From Gnetum montanum (lineage: Eukaryota > Streptophyta > Gnetopsida > Gnetales > Gnetaceae), in the NCBI GenBank assembly GCA_015680685.1, contig MNCI01016311.1, positions 70,330-134,329 on the forward strand: 64,000 nt of DNA, written 5' to 3'. A program made the translations under genes and the position numbers. Shown one piece after another: positions 27,230 through 39,290 of this stretch (within the stretch, counting starts at the first letter, position 1; each line of letters opens with the position of its first letter). Under the pieces are notes generated by a model. It made no database searches, was not told the origin of the DNA, and saw nothing but the letters and a program-made list of their open reading frames with translations.

Positions 27230-28018
27230 TCATGAACATTAGAGCTACAAATGTGGAGTTATGAGGGTTTGAAGTTGGGAAGTCATAGCGCTTAGTTTGG
27301 AAGGATAAATGGCAAAAAATATCTCCTCTTCAAATGTTAGAAAATGAAAAATTTCACTAAGTCCCTCAATATATATAATTTTCATGAGCTACAATATCAG
27401 AGATCTAATATTAGAGGTGAAATTTTTCAATTTTCCATTGATTTTCCTTGAATAAAAATGAGTCATTTGAAATTATTGGAAGATATGAAACATGTTTAGA
27501 GGGTCTTGGGCTATGAATGGTGCATATTTTTCCAAAATTTGACATAGAAAGTATATAAAGAAGGAATCTTGGATGATGGAAGTTCATTAAGTGTTGATAA
27601 GATGGATTAAATGGGTAATGAATTTTTTTTGTATGAATAAATATATTGAATAATAAGGAAAATGTTTCTAGACATTTATTATTATTGAAAGGCTTAAGAT
27701 GATGTGGAATTGGTTACCAAGTATAAGATACAATAGTTATACAAGTGGGTCCTCCCCAAAGCAAGCCCTAGCCCTAAGTGCCCTTGTATAACCATGCCTA
27801 AAAGTGTCCTTAGGTGCTTAAGGAGTTGAATGTAATGCATACCTATTTAGAAAAACACACATGGTAGTACCGCCATTTTGGAAAAATTTCACTATGCTAC
27901 ACAAAACCATAAGTTATGATTATTCATATAGTGAGATGACATAGAATTAGAAGGGATTGAAGAAATTAGGATGTGAGATGTCTTACCATAGGAATAATGA
28001 ATTCTTATGTTTTATTAG
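27230..28018 (-). repeat. LTR-like repeat R, copy R2, distal part
   Basis: In reverse complement it is collinear with R1 (about 4180-4620). The shared block GGAGGACCCACTTG(C/T)ATAAC is at 27740-27756. A TATA-like CTTTATATAC on the minus strand lies at 27551-27560. The copy continues at 62341-62906 beyond element I, which interrupts it. The left limit is approximate. Confidence 0.5.
28014..28018. other. Target-site duplication ATTAG, left copy (element I)
   Basis: ATTAG directly precedes the TG of the left LTR of element I and is repeated at 62336-62340 directly after the CA of its right LTR. The 5-bp length is normal for Ty3/gypsy integrase. Confidence 0.85.
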
Positions 28019-29610
28019 TGTAGAGACCGAAAACATCAGCGGCTGGAAAACACCGAGGGGTCAACAGGCATGACAGTTTTGACCCTATATCCGTAGGAGG
28101 GCTGTGCTCAGTGTGAGTTGATACGGGGCACCCAGAATAGTCTGGTTGATTAGACAGAGACTTAATCGGCATCTATATAGCCTTTTGCAACATATAATTT
28201 AAAAACGGGCATGAAAGCTCAAAATAATGTTTAAAAGTAAATGAGGCAGAAAATAATGTGAAGCACATAAATAAGTAGGAAATAAAGTAAAATGCAGTTA
28301 GAAAAGTGCACTGCTCTGAAACTACAAGCTTGCTTTGTCAATATGGATACAGTTAGTTGCACAGCATGGCGGAGTGTAGAGATCCCGAGACTAACCAGGA
28401 CATTTAGAGAAAAACATGTTGTGCACTTGGGCATAGACTTAGGTGTTGACAATGCAAGGATTCTACCAAGGTTGTAGAAGGGGGATGGAATAAAATGCCA
28501 GTTAAAAATGCTAACTATTTGTAGTGTCAAACAGAAAGCTTACAATGCTTGATGTTACAATGTGCCGAGAAGAGAACTTGAGTAAGAGAGAGAGGAAAAG
28601 TTGAAGAATTGATAACAATTCAAACCCTTTGAATGCTGCTCATTGGGATATTTATAGTACTAAGGGCACATGAAAGGGGTAGTTTGGACACCACATGCCT
28701 TGGGCCCATATTGACTTTCTTGTGCTACATGTGCCATGCATGACCGTTGGACTTACATGACTATTGTAATGCGAGCCTACCATGCTGTAACTGTGAGCTT
28801 GACACGCCATAATTGTACCATCAGCTTCTGGATACATGTGCCAACGGTCTAATTAGGTGAAGTACATTGATGTCACACAACCACCTGCATGCCTTGCTGT
28901 GCTCTGTAGCATAGCACCTTGTCGTGTGTTCTACTACATGTGTATTGCATGCTTTCTATGCTATGCTATGCTATGCTACGTAGCGTAGTGACTGGCCTTA
29001 GTCACGAAAACTTTGCCAATTTGCAAACTGTGCTTCTTGTGTTGCAAGACTTGCAAACTTGCTGATTCTACCCTTTGAGCTACCTTTAGTCTCTTCCACA
29101 GGATTGCTACGCTTCACTGCGCCATGTACCTTAGAGTAGCATAGCAGTAGACATGGTCCACCACTTCTTGATGTAAAGGGACATTATTGAAGGACTTGAA
29201 GTTTGAGAGAGGAAACTGGTTGTATAGTTGTTGCCATGCTACGCTACGCTACATAGCGTAGCATGTAACTTTGTTCTACAATCATTTTCTGAAGCTTGCT
29301 ACACCACATAGCGGGGCATAGCATAGCATAGTAGACTTCATGACTTAGAAAAATTTTTGAATAGTTTTGTGCATCCTAAGCACTGTTTTCAACTTCACAT
29401 ATTTTTTCTGAGCAGGTTGTCGGCTCGGCACACTACTTAGGTGGATAGACAGGATGATCTGTAGAGCCTATTTACACCTAAAGTAGAAAATTTGCTAAAC
29501 TAGCTGACCTGAATTCAGGGCGTTCTCCTCTTGAAGAACTATCGTGGTGCTGTGAGAATTGCAAGGCCTACTGAAGCAAGAATGACCTCAAATTGTTTTG
29601 GGGTGTTTCA
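28019..29610 (-). repeat. 3' LTR of element I
   Basis: It is 1,592 bp from TGTAGAGACC at 28019 to GGGTGTTTCA at 29610. Its partner totals 1,581 bp (42800-43449 plus 61405-62335). Minus-strand TATA box TATAAATA is at 28649-28656. Between 28950 and 29330 lie several clusters of GCTATGCTATGCTACGTAGC and GCTACATAGCGTAGCATG, an inverted motif private to this element family. Confidence 0.9.
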
Positions 29611-29929
29611 TTGGATCCTCTTTATCGACATCTAGAGGACGGGCTCGAGAGACCTTGACAAAGAGAACAAAACACCACAGAAGGTGCGATGCTAACATTG
29701 TTCCTTGGTGATTGTCGAGATGTCTCTTGGCTACGCTTGAGAGTGTTGCATTGGTTTTGTAGAGGTTAAGGCAGAGAGCAAAGATGATGTTTAGTAGAGT
29801 CCCTCATCAGAGTGCTCATGAGGGGCTCGTTCGCATTTTCAACTTTGGCTGGCACTGTTCTTCAACCTCTCGTAGGATAGGTGTTTCCTTTGTAGGATGA
29901 GTTATGTTACATCTATGAAGGGTTTTGAC

Positions 29930-32900
29930 CTACCTATAGATGCTTTCCATATGGTGAGTTGTGTTATTCACATCATGGAATTTGCACTCTGAAGTAGCTG
30001 AGCTAGTCGAGGCACTCGCTTCCCAATGTGGTAGCATTTGATGCTGTAGCAAGTCGTACTCTCGGCCGGTGAGGGAAAAGGTCTTGCTGGTTGTAGATAT
30101 TGTTGAAGCTCTTGGACACCCATGCTCCAGATCCATAAACAAGGTTGTAAGGGATCTTACTTGTTGCGGTCTTGCACGTTGTTCAGTAGGCCCATAGAAC
30201 GTGGAGGATTTTCTTGTGCCACCACCTTTTACTGTTGTTGATCATCCACTTTAGCAAGTTGATGATGGACTTATTTGTAGCCTCCACCTTCCCATTTTCC
30301 TAGAGATAATAAGGGGAGGAGAATGATTGCATAATACCTATATTTTTGCAGAAGGTTTAGGTTTCTGTATTGTTGAACTATGGCCCATTGTCGATCGCAA
30401 TAGTCATTGGAAGCCCGAATCTTGTTACGATGTTGTCGAGGATGAAATGGAAGATTTGCCGAGACCTTGTCTTCCTCAGGGGCATAGCCTCCACCCACTT
30501 GGTGAAGTACTCAGTGGTGATGATAATGAAACTATACCCTGCAGAGGACTTAGGCGTGATAGGCCCTATGAGGTCTAATCCCTATCATTGGAAGGGCCAC
30601 GTGATTTGCATTGAGTGCAAGTCTATAGGTGCTACATGTATGAGATTTGCATATCTCTGGCACATGTCACACATCTTGAATTTTGATAGGCATTCATGCT
30701 CCATGTGGGGCCAGTAGTAACCTAGGCATCTAATTTTTGCAGTCATAGCCCTAGGTGCTATGTGTCCACCGCAAAGCCCCTCATGAACTTCATTAACTAC
30801 CTTCTATGCTTGCTCACCACCCATGCATGCCAGCAATATCCTGTCGTAGGAACATCGGCACAGGGCATCATTTCCCATGAGCACATATTGCCGAGCACGC
30901 TTACGGATTGCATCTCTTTGGGTAGATGTCAATCCACCTGTAGGTTTTCTATGCTATAGATAAGTTTTAATGTTGGCATATCACTCTTGGGTATCTGCAA
31001 CATTGACAAAGGCCACGTGTTCCACCTGAGTGATAGGCTCTCCGCATTCTATGATCAAGGTTGGCACATTTTCCAAGGAATGTGATGGAATGTTTAACAT
31101 AAGGGTAGCTAAGGCATCTGCCATGATGTTCTCATTGTGTGGCATGTGTTGCACATATGTGGTTGTAAATTTCTTAAGTAGGATTTTTGCTAGGTCGCAG
31201 TAGGTTTGCAGATGCGTAGCCTTGTAGGCGTAGACCTCGGTGATTTGATTCACGACCAGTTGTGAATATCCTCAGATTTCCAGGTGTTGTATGCATGATG
31301 CTCAAGCAATTAAGAGGCCTCTAAGTAGCCCCTCATATTCTGCCACATTGTTGGTGCAAGGGAATGCAAAACAATAAGCGGATGGATGCAATTCCCTAGA
31401 TGGGAACGTGATGACAGCAGCAGTGCTACCTCCTCGCGCGGTTGAGGCACCATTGAAGTGTAAAGTGGCTTCAAAATGTGACGGGGTGATGTTGACATTG
31501 CTCACATATTCGTCCAAGAATTTGGGGTCTATGGTTGCTTGGTTGTCAACTAGCGAGGCTGTGAGTTGGACCGCTATGGCTTGATCCTTTGTCAACAATT
31601 GACTTACATAGTGTAAATCAAACTCTGTGGTTATTTCCTTCCATCAGGCTATCTTGCTACTTTCGTATAGGTTGTTAGTGATAGCCCAAAGTATATTTCT
31701 TTTTCAAATGATGTTGGTTGTACCAAAAAATAGGTAATGCCTCTAATTTTTTAGTGCAAAAACTAAGGCAAGGAAATTCCTCCCCACTTCATTGTATTTC
31801 ACCTCATGCGCTATTAGTGTGTGGCTCAGATAATACACTAGTATCTCAGAACTATCATCTCACTTCTGACATAGCAGTGCCATGACAGATGTGTTGGAGG
31901 TGGCAAGGTAGATAAAGAATGGTTTGTCCCTTTGTGGTGAATGCACATTTGGGAGGTGTGAGAGTTTCTTCTTCAGTTCATCGAAGGCTTGTTGACACTA
32001 GGTTATTCACTCAAAGTTAACCCCTTTCTTTAGAAGATGTTGCATGGAATGTAACTTGTCGATCAACCTTGGTATGAACCTTCGAATGAATTTCACTCTA
32101 CCTTGCAAACCACGTAACTCCTTAAGGTTTGTGGGAGGCACCAGGTTGATGATGGTCCTGACTTTGCCAAGGCCCACCCTTATTCTGGCCTCCGATACTA
32201 CAAACCCTAACATGCGTCCAGTTTTCACCTTGAAGACGCACTTCTTAGGATTGAGGCATAAGTCGTGCATTTGGCAGCATTTGAGGACTACCCCTAGATT
32301 GCGTGGGTGATCAAATACCTCCTTGGATTTGACTGCTATATCATTCATGTAGTCATTTAATGTTTCTAGGATATAGTCACTAAAAATGTAGGTCATGGCT
32401 CACTAGTAGGTTGCTCTAGCATTCTTGAGCCCGAAGGGCATCATGGTGTAGTAGAAGGTCCCCCATGAGGTCATGAAGATTTTTGACAACTGGTGCTCTA
32501 GTTTAATGTAAATTTGGTTGTATCCAAAGAAATCGTCCATGAAGGATAGTAGAGCATGACCAACTGTGGTGTCGATGAGCTGATCAATGCTTGGAAGTAG
32601 GAAGTTATCCTTGATCGTTTCTTTGTTCAAGTCTCATAAATCTATAGAGATTTCTATTCCTCCCATTTTCTTTGAAACCATAATGACGTTGAACACCCAC
32701 TCTAAATAGTCAACCGCATGGATGAAATCCACTTGGTATAGCTTGGTGATTTCATCCCTCATGGCTAGTGCGATTTTCAGCTTAACTTTGCGAGCCTTCT
32801 ACTTGACTTCCTTTATGTGTGGGTCTAGGATGATGTTGTGTTGAATCAGCCATGGATCTAGACTTGGCATGTCGCTGTATGACCATGTGAAGACATCAAT

Positions 32901-33250
32901 GTTGTGTTGCAGAATCTTGGCTACGCTTTTGTACATTTGTGTGTCTAGGAGGGAGCTGATTCTTAACATTTTTACCTTCCCCTTTGAAGTGGTCATAGGA
33001 ATCTCGATGAGAGGATCCTTAGTTACATCCCTAGCCTCTAAGTCTAAGGCTTGGACCAGATGCTTGGGCCAGTTTGGGGATGCTTCTAAGGCTGCTATAG
33101 TGCTAGTTGTGGTCAACCCCCAATCGATCATGTTGGGTTTCAACTATCTCACGAGATTGCAGTGTGGCCCTTCTAACGTTAAAGGCGTGGAAAGGTTGCA
33201 ATGGATTTCAATCTCTTACTTGACTTGCCAAGATAAAATAAAAGCCTAGT
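29930..33250 (-). pseudogene. Element I pol: RT, RNase H, archaeal-type RNase H, integrase
   Basis: The N-terminal segment (33250-32800) carries LEARDVTKDPLIEIPMTTS and MPSLDPWLIQHNIILDP. RT (32700-32000) has LLPSIDQLIDTT, MTSWGTFYYTMMPFG and the catalytic box changed to YMND (near 32343), so it is inactive. The second RNase H (31598-31302) reads LHFNGASTARGGSTA, with the first Asp changed to Asn; NNVAEYEGLLRG follows and MADALATL keeps its Asp. Integrase (30820-30150) has HEGLCGGH, C-x2-C in CDMCQR, GLDLIGPITP, AIDNGP and GKVEATNKSIIN, so the D, D and E residues survive although stops interrupt the frame. The integrase C-terminus is missing or unrecognisable before the LTR. Element II pol is the closest relative. 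Confidence 0.75.
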
Positions 33251-33339
33251 TAAGAGGCATTTTTTGGCAAAGATTGTGTGTAATGAAAGTTTGCAAAGCG
33301 ACGATGAGATGTAACTTGTGAAGTGTGATGATGTAAAGA

Positions 33340-33850
33340 TTAAAAGTTTGCTAGTTTGAGGTCATGGCAGATTGCCAAGGCATAATAATGTAGAACCACT
33401 AAAGGTGTAAAACTACTGATGTAAAGTGTGAAGTTGTGTGATTGTCGATATGCAAATGCCAAACTGCTAGTTTAGTGTCATTTTGGATTGTCAAATTGTA
33501 ACATGCAAAATGATAGTATGCGAAATAGTAAACTACGAGTATGAGAGGTACCAAACCTTCAATGCAAAGATACGAACTACTGACATGAAAACATGAAACT
33601 ACTAGAAATTGCAATGCTACCAATGTGGAAGAAGATGTGAAAACTGCCCATGTAAGCATGTGGTGTTGTTAGTTTAACTTCATTACCAACTACAAATGCA
33701 ACAGGTTGAAACTGCTAGTTTAGGGTCTTTTCGGACCGTTAGGGGTGCAACTACGCTAGGATTGCTTGTTTAAGCTCTTTTTGGACCGGTCATGCTGCAA
33801 TTGACAGGATTACTAGTTTAAGGTCTTTTCAAACCTGTAATGAAAACAAA
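33340..33850 (-). repeat. Boundary repeats between antisense gene and pol (element I)
   Basis: On the + strand, units such as GCTAGTTTAGTGTCATTTTG, CTAGTTTAGGGTCTTTTCGG and CTAGTTTAAGGTCTTTTCAA recur about every 60-100 bp. Each carries the core TAGTTTAAGGTC followed by a complementary GGACC or GGAC. In element sense this is the same GGCC/GACC TTAAACTA motif as at the other boundaries. Confidence 0.6.
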
Positions 33851-33889
33851 TATATTTTTTTATTTTTGGGAAAGCAAACAATTGGCTTG

Positions 33890-34046
33890 AAGCCTGTCAA
33901 GGCTTTAATGCTAATAGTGCTACGATGTCGTGGCGAGCATGCTACGCTATATGGCATGCTCCGCATTAATTGAAGAGAGAGAGAGAGGCAAGTTTTCCTA
34001 TCTTATCATTACGACCATAAATAGGAGTTAAACCCTAGCAATTTTT
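33890..34046 (+). promoter_or_regulatory. Putative promoter of element I antisense gene
   Basis: The family palindrome occurs as GCATGCTACGCTATATGGCA at 33937-33956. A GAGAGAGAGAGAG tract follows (33968-33985), then a TATA-like CATAAATAG (34012-34020) ahead of the first exon. These are typical plant core-promoter elements. The assignment rests on position and on the parallel with the clearer TATA in element II. Confidence 0.45.
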
Positions 34047-37000
34047 CCATTCTCACCATAAGAGGGCAGAGCCCACATCAGAGCACAAGGTGACTTTGGA
34101 GTGCGAAGCAATTGTGTTAACGACTAGAAAGGCAAGCTTTTACAATGAAGAGTGTAAATCTACAAGTTGGAAAATGACTCCTAAGACACATCTGGCGCTT
34201 GCAGAGGTTGAGGAGGTAAAGAAGTCCCTGGGAAATGTGACACAAGCATGCATTGTAGTGCGGAAGAGCACACCGTTGACCCAGTAGGTTACTATGTTTC
34301 CTTTGACTTTTTATTTTGTGTCTTCTATTGTTCTCTTCTTTTGTTTTGCATCCATTCTTGGCTACATGTGTTTTATGTGGTTGCATCATTTTGGCCTTTG
34401 CATCACCGCTGTAACCATTTTGGTCGTGGTAGATGCATAAATGTTACATCGTAGTTTCTTGCAAGGCTACTGAAACTGCTACTTCCACGGTCATCATAAT
34501 CATGGGGGCTAGGGCAGTTTAAGTTGCTTGAACTTTTCATGTCATAATGTAAAACCCTTTGGAGGGCTAGGCTGTGTGTGATGCAGCAGTGCGACACGTG
34601 TTATGTTAGGGCATGTTGTCAATTGTTTTGTTGCTATGCTAGGCTATTTTCATGTTCTTGCTACGCTAGCCTTTCATGCCCTTGCTATGCTATGTGTGGG
34701 CAAAGGGTTATGCTATGCTATATGCATGAACTGCTAGGCATTGTTATGTTGCATGTGTATTTCCCTTAGGTATGATGCTAACATTTGTTGATTGTGTTGT
34801 GTAGGGAGGGGTTGAGACCCAAGCTGATTGTTTTGAAAATTAGAGGGATCTTGTGTCATCTAAGAAAACCTGTGGCCAATGCTCCTCCTCCCAAGATATG
34901 TGTGGGAGAGTAGGGGTATCGTTTAGGAAGGGGCCACAGGGCTTCTTGCAATTCCTCTTGGATCACTTCAGTCTGATCGTTTGGTCCTCCCTGGAGGAGG
35001 AAGAGGCGACTGGCATAACAGAAGCCATTTTTCTTGGGATGAGCTGAGGCATTCTGAGATTTCTGACAGATGGGGAAATCATGAGCAAGTGGGGAGAAGG
35101 ATCCAGTCAGTTCCCAACATATTGTTCCTCGCACGTTTTATGATGACGTGCTTTTAGAACCCTCAGGGAACTTTCTACTGTGTCGGTGGGTGAGTTTTGC
35201 AGCTTTGTTCTGCTGTGTTTGTATGACACTGGCCATATTGGCCTAATGCTAACTGTATGTGTTTAGGTTGGCTGAATGGTGGGGACTCAGACTCCCTGGT
35301 CTAGAACATCGAAAAGGTAGGGCTTATGGATCTATTCCTGGCCCCGAATCCAGGCATTCCTACCATCGAGATGCTTTCCCTAGCTAAGCCATTCTCCAAC
35401 AAAGTGGGCCTCTTTCGCCTACACGTGCATGGCATGCAAGTGTTCATTGACATCAATGAATAGCTGTTTTTGGATCTATTCGATATCCCTGCCAAAGGTA
35501 TTTCAATAGGGTCAAAATCCAAGATGGAGTTGACCCTCCAAAAGAAGGAACTTCAGGAGTGGTTAAGGCTCACCAAGGATCGTAAGGGGCTCCCCATGGA
35601 GAAACTCAAGGAGGGACCCACCAAGGAGTTCTACCCTATTTTCTACACTCATGCATTCCCCCAGCTACTTACCCAGGAAAAAGTCTTGGGGCTTTAGTAG
35701 GCTTGGATAATGCATGAGGTTAGGTAGGAGGGGACCTGTTACAACTGGGTCTAGTCCCTGTGTAAAGGCTTGCAGGCTGAAATCTTGGGGCATCATATGA
35801 AAATGGAGTCCCATTCCAACATCCATTACACCTTCTACATAGGCTATCTTAAGTGCTTCATAGAGTTCTTGGTGGTCCAGGAGAAAGGAGGCTACGTCAT
35901 GCAAAATTGTGACCAGATTTCCAAACCTTGGATTTGCCAGATCTTTCGGACCATCCAAGCCTAGGATCCCCTAGAAGTAATCAGGTAGTCATTTTCTATA
36001 ATGACAAAGGATTGGATGGCCTGCAATGTTCACGGCTAGGATAGTGTAGGAAAGACGCCCCTTGTTGTGGATGCTAGCATGTCACGGGGTGAACGTCTCA
36101 TGGCTGAGACTATGACCAGCAAGTTGCGGTGAAAGAGGCCTCCCCTGGTTGGGGAAACACTTCACCCGGGGGAAGAGGAGGGGTGAAGAGTATGGCTTAA
36201 ACTACAAAGGATGCAACCCCCTATTGGTAAGTGCTTTCGTTAAATGCTTGTTTTGTTGTAGTCAGCTACGCTATGCTACGCTAGATGGCATAGTGTAGTG
36301 TAGAATATGTCTTAGGCTAACTTGCTTTGAGCTAACGTAAATGCGTTTTTTGACCACCAGAAGAAAAAGGAGAAGAAGAAGAAGGTGATGAAAAGGTATT
36401 GGCCCTTAGGATAGGGATGACGAATAAAGATGCGAGGGCCCCAGTCTCAGAGAGAAGGGCCCCGGTCGAAAGGCGGAGAGCTCCTACCATTAAGGCAGGG
36501 GCTTTCGTTATTAGGGAGAATCCTCCTACCAGTGAAGAGGAGCCTCCCTTGAATAAAAAAGGTGCTGGTCTCCTTAAAGGAAAGGCACCAACGCATGAAG
36601 AGGAGGTCCATAGGGACCTGGGAGGAACTTCTAGCCAGGCTTCTACCATCATTTTTCATCATCCGTAAGTGAGACCGCAACTGAATGTTGGTGAGTTCAG
36701 AAATATGTCTGCCTTGTCATAGTCCATTTTGGCCATTGCTAACATGTTTGGTTACACAACAGGTGCTACCCTCAATGCCATGGAACCCCCTCCAGTTCAC
36801 ATGGGCTCCTAGGCTACAATCCCCGACAAGTTTGTATTTATGCAAGGGATTGATGACAACATGATTGGTCGCCTTCTGCAGGTGGACCTTGAAGCGGGTA
36901 AGTAGTATTGTTGCTTGCTCTTGCATTGTTATGCTAAATTTTCTTACATTTGCTACTCATGTTATGCTAATGCGAATAGTATGTTCTTTGTCTCATGGTA

Positions 37001-37980
37001 GCTTCTCGACTCAAGTGGGACCCGACATGACCTTTGAAAGTCAATGTTGTGTCCACATTGCCACCGGACGTGATCGAGATGTCTTGTCTTGCATACAATG
37101 AGGTCTACAAATGTGCTTTGGACTCAGCGCGCTCTCTGTGGGAGTGCAAGCGTACCGATGAGGAGCTGTGGAAATGAGCCCAGAGGGTGGACCAAAGAGA
37201 AGTTATCCTGAGGGCCAAGGTGGAGGACCTCAAGTCGAGGAATGAGTTCCTCATGACCTACAACACTAACAACAAGGATTGGTGCATAGCTGTGGTAGAC
37301 CACGCCAGGTTTTGGACAATTGCATGTCAGAATGTCAAGTTTACCCATCAGCTAACAAAGCAGTAGATGCAGATGGATCTACTGGATTAGAAGTATCAGG
37401 ATCTAAGAGACATTAGCGCTAAGATTTACAAATGGGGGCAGACCCAAAGAAACCATAAATACATGTATAAATAGGAAAATGCTGCCCATCGTAAGTTATA
37501 TGAAGACGATGCTATGGAGGAATTTACGTACGAAGCATTCATAAATTCCATTAACACTTTTGAGGCCTATACCAGTTTCAAAGAGCAGGTCAAGGTCATG
37601 AAATCTCTTGATTGGAAGGTGGCCCTTCCCATAAGAGAGACCACGACCATCTCCTTTTCTCCGGGGCCACCAAGATGGACACCTACAGAAAGGGAGAGAG
37701 TTGCTGTAGTAGATGCTACACTAGGCAAAAGCTGTTAGGTAGATATCATGGAAGAGGAGGTTTGGTGTCGCCTCGGGCTTGGTTTAGACTAGATACCCTT
37801 CGAGACAAAAGTGGGACCTTCTTGGGTTAGTCACTTTCTACCATGTTGATGTTTATGCTTGGTCGTAATTTGCATTTGTTGCCCTAACTGACCACTTCTC
37901 CCCTACAATGTAGGTCCCAAGTGATGGCACAACACAAGGCAATGATGCAGGAATGGATGGCAAAAAATATGTGAATAGAG
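34047..37980 (+). pseudogene. Element I antisense gene (HAD-like, plant-transposon-type domain, coiled coil)
   Basis: The exons align with those of element II. Exon 1 (to about 34285) has MTPKTHLALAEVEEVKKSLG. The HAD-like exon (34805-35189, frameshifted) reads PKLIVLKIRGILCHL, then GFLQFLLDHFSLIVWSSL, NILFLARF and NPQGTFY, ending at a GTGAGT donor. The element II exon 3 counterpart appears lost. A long exon (about 35265-36226, GTAAGT donor) reads VGLMDLFLAPNPGI, LFDIPAKGIS, LQEWLRLTKDRKG, KEFYPIFYTHAFPQLL and YLKCFIEFLVV. A Lys/Pro/Glu-rich exon follows (36361-36664). A short exon ends RLLQVDLEAG (to 36896). The coiled-coil exon (37003-37740) includes LWECKRTDEELWK and EVWCRLGL. The last exon (37914-37980) reads VPSDGTTQGNDAGMDG. 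Introns at 34290-34800 and 36227-36360 carry the GCTACGCTATGCTACGC motif. Many stops make it a pseudogene. Confidence 0.65.
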
Positions 37981-38154
37981 ACAACCCATGATCGCATGGG
38001 ATTTTTTTTTTGAAATTTTGAAATTTTGGAATTTTGGAATTTTTGTGTAATGCAAACATTGAAAAATAATAGTTTTGAATAAAGAAAGAGGATTTTGTGC
38101 TAACTTGTGTATCACATACGTGTTTTTTGTATAAAATTTTCATGCTTTCATGTG

Positions 38155-38345
38155 CTAATTTTAGGCCATTTTGGGCCATTGCATAACATGCCAAAGAGAT
38201 GATGTGTCAACCACTTGAACAAAGGCTAACTGGTAACTTATGCTAGGTTTAGACCATTTCAGGCCATAGCATAGTTTTAGGAAATTTTAGGTCATTGCAC
38301 GTCACAAGTTTTAGGCCATTTTGGGCAGTAGTGTGGAAGCATATG
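38155..38345 (-). repeat. Boundary repeats between protease and antisense gene (element I)
   Basis: On the + strand, TTTTAGGCCATTTTGGGCCA, GTTTAGACCATTTCAGGCCA, TTTTAGGTCATTGCACGTCA and TTTTAGGCCATTTTGGGCAG follow one another. Each is the core TTTAGGCC plus a second, inverted GGCC or GTCA half. They lie between the convergent 3' ends of the antisense gene and gag-protease. Confidence 0.65.
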
Positions 38346-38479
38346 AGCAGTGTGTGGGCAGGAAGTAGTGGGGTTTCTATGCTAGGCGAAGCTGCTTCTT
38401 GACCCAACACGGGTTGACTTAGACGTAAGGCCCAAGGCACTTTGCCAGGGCCTTCATCTACGTCGTCACCTCCCACTTG

Positions 38480-39290
38480 GAAGGGCAACTTAGTCCATGC
38501 ATTTTCATTTTGGGGATCAACTTGTTGAGCCGACGCCTATGCTCGGTAGTCAGTGTAGATTGCTAGAAGCGCTTCGTTCTCAGAAGTTATGACCTCTGAG
38601 CTTGTTCCATGCCTACGTTGTGAATTGCTTGTGTTGCTACTTTTTCACCATGGATCACCACTTCTCTACCTATGTAAGGTAGGTGGATTTCCTGGTGTAT
38701 GGGTGAGGAGACAGCCCTAAGATATGCTAACCATGATCTCCCCAAGATCAGGTTAATCTAGGGCATTTCCTCGACCACAATGAATGTTGCGCTTGTGGGG
38801 AACCGGTCCCTTGCTACGAAGTTCATGTGAACTATGTCCTTTACCATGACCCATTCCCCATTGAACAACCTCAAGCATGAGGTCATCATGGGTTTAATCT
38901 GGTTGACTAAGCACAAATTTTCTACAATGGGGAAGGGGATGACATTTGTGGCAGCCCCATCATCAACGTGTACCCTTCGGATCTGATGTTGGCCGAGCTG
39001 AATTGTGATGAAAAGGGGCATCGTAGTCACCTGAGCCCTCTCGGGGCCTTTCCCAATAGCATTGTCATGGAAGGTTAGTTGAGGTTGTTCTGACCATGTA
39101 GGCATGGAGGGAAGCATGACCGAGTAGATCACTTCTTCCTTTGCTGGCATCTCTTCATTGACTAGAGTCGTTGTCAACATGTGGATCAGAGCCTCGCGGT
39201 GTAGGATAGATGTCATGATTAGGTTGTACAAGCTCAATGTAGTATTTTTTGTTTTAGAGCTTATTTGAAATGTGTGAGGGCATCCACGAA
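38480..39290 (-). pseudogene. Element I aspartic protease
   Basis: An open frame at 39237-38758 (159 codons) contains LHREALIHMLTTTLVNEE and the active-site loop RVHVDDGAATNVIPFPIVEN, then FPTSATFIVVEEMP. A stop replaces the next codon and the frame continues INLILGRSWLAYLRAVSSPI, HQEIHLPYIGREVVIHGE. This is the retropepsin domain that processes gag-pol; its active loop has Asp-Asp-Gly rather than the usual Asp-Thr-Gly or Asp-Ser-Gly, as in all three elements. It is part of one gag-protease polyprotein with the upstream gag. RT does not follow directly: the antisense gene and about 5 kb lie between. Confidence 0.75.

Noticed and set aside
28900-29330. tRNA or small RNA gene suggested by the GCTATGC/GCATAGC hairpins
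   Set aside because: No cloverleaf, A/B box or CCA-end context; the hairpins recur throughout the element as a dispersed motif.
36332-36680. Minus-strand frames opposite the Lys/Pro-rich exon of the element I antisense gene
   Set aside because: The plus-strand reading matches exon position and splice sites of the element II gene.
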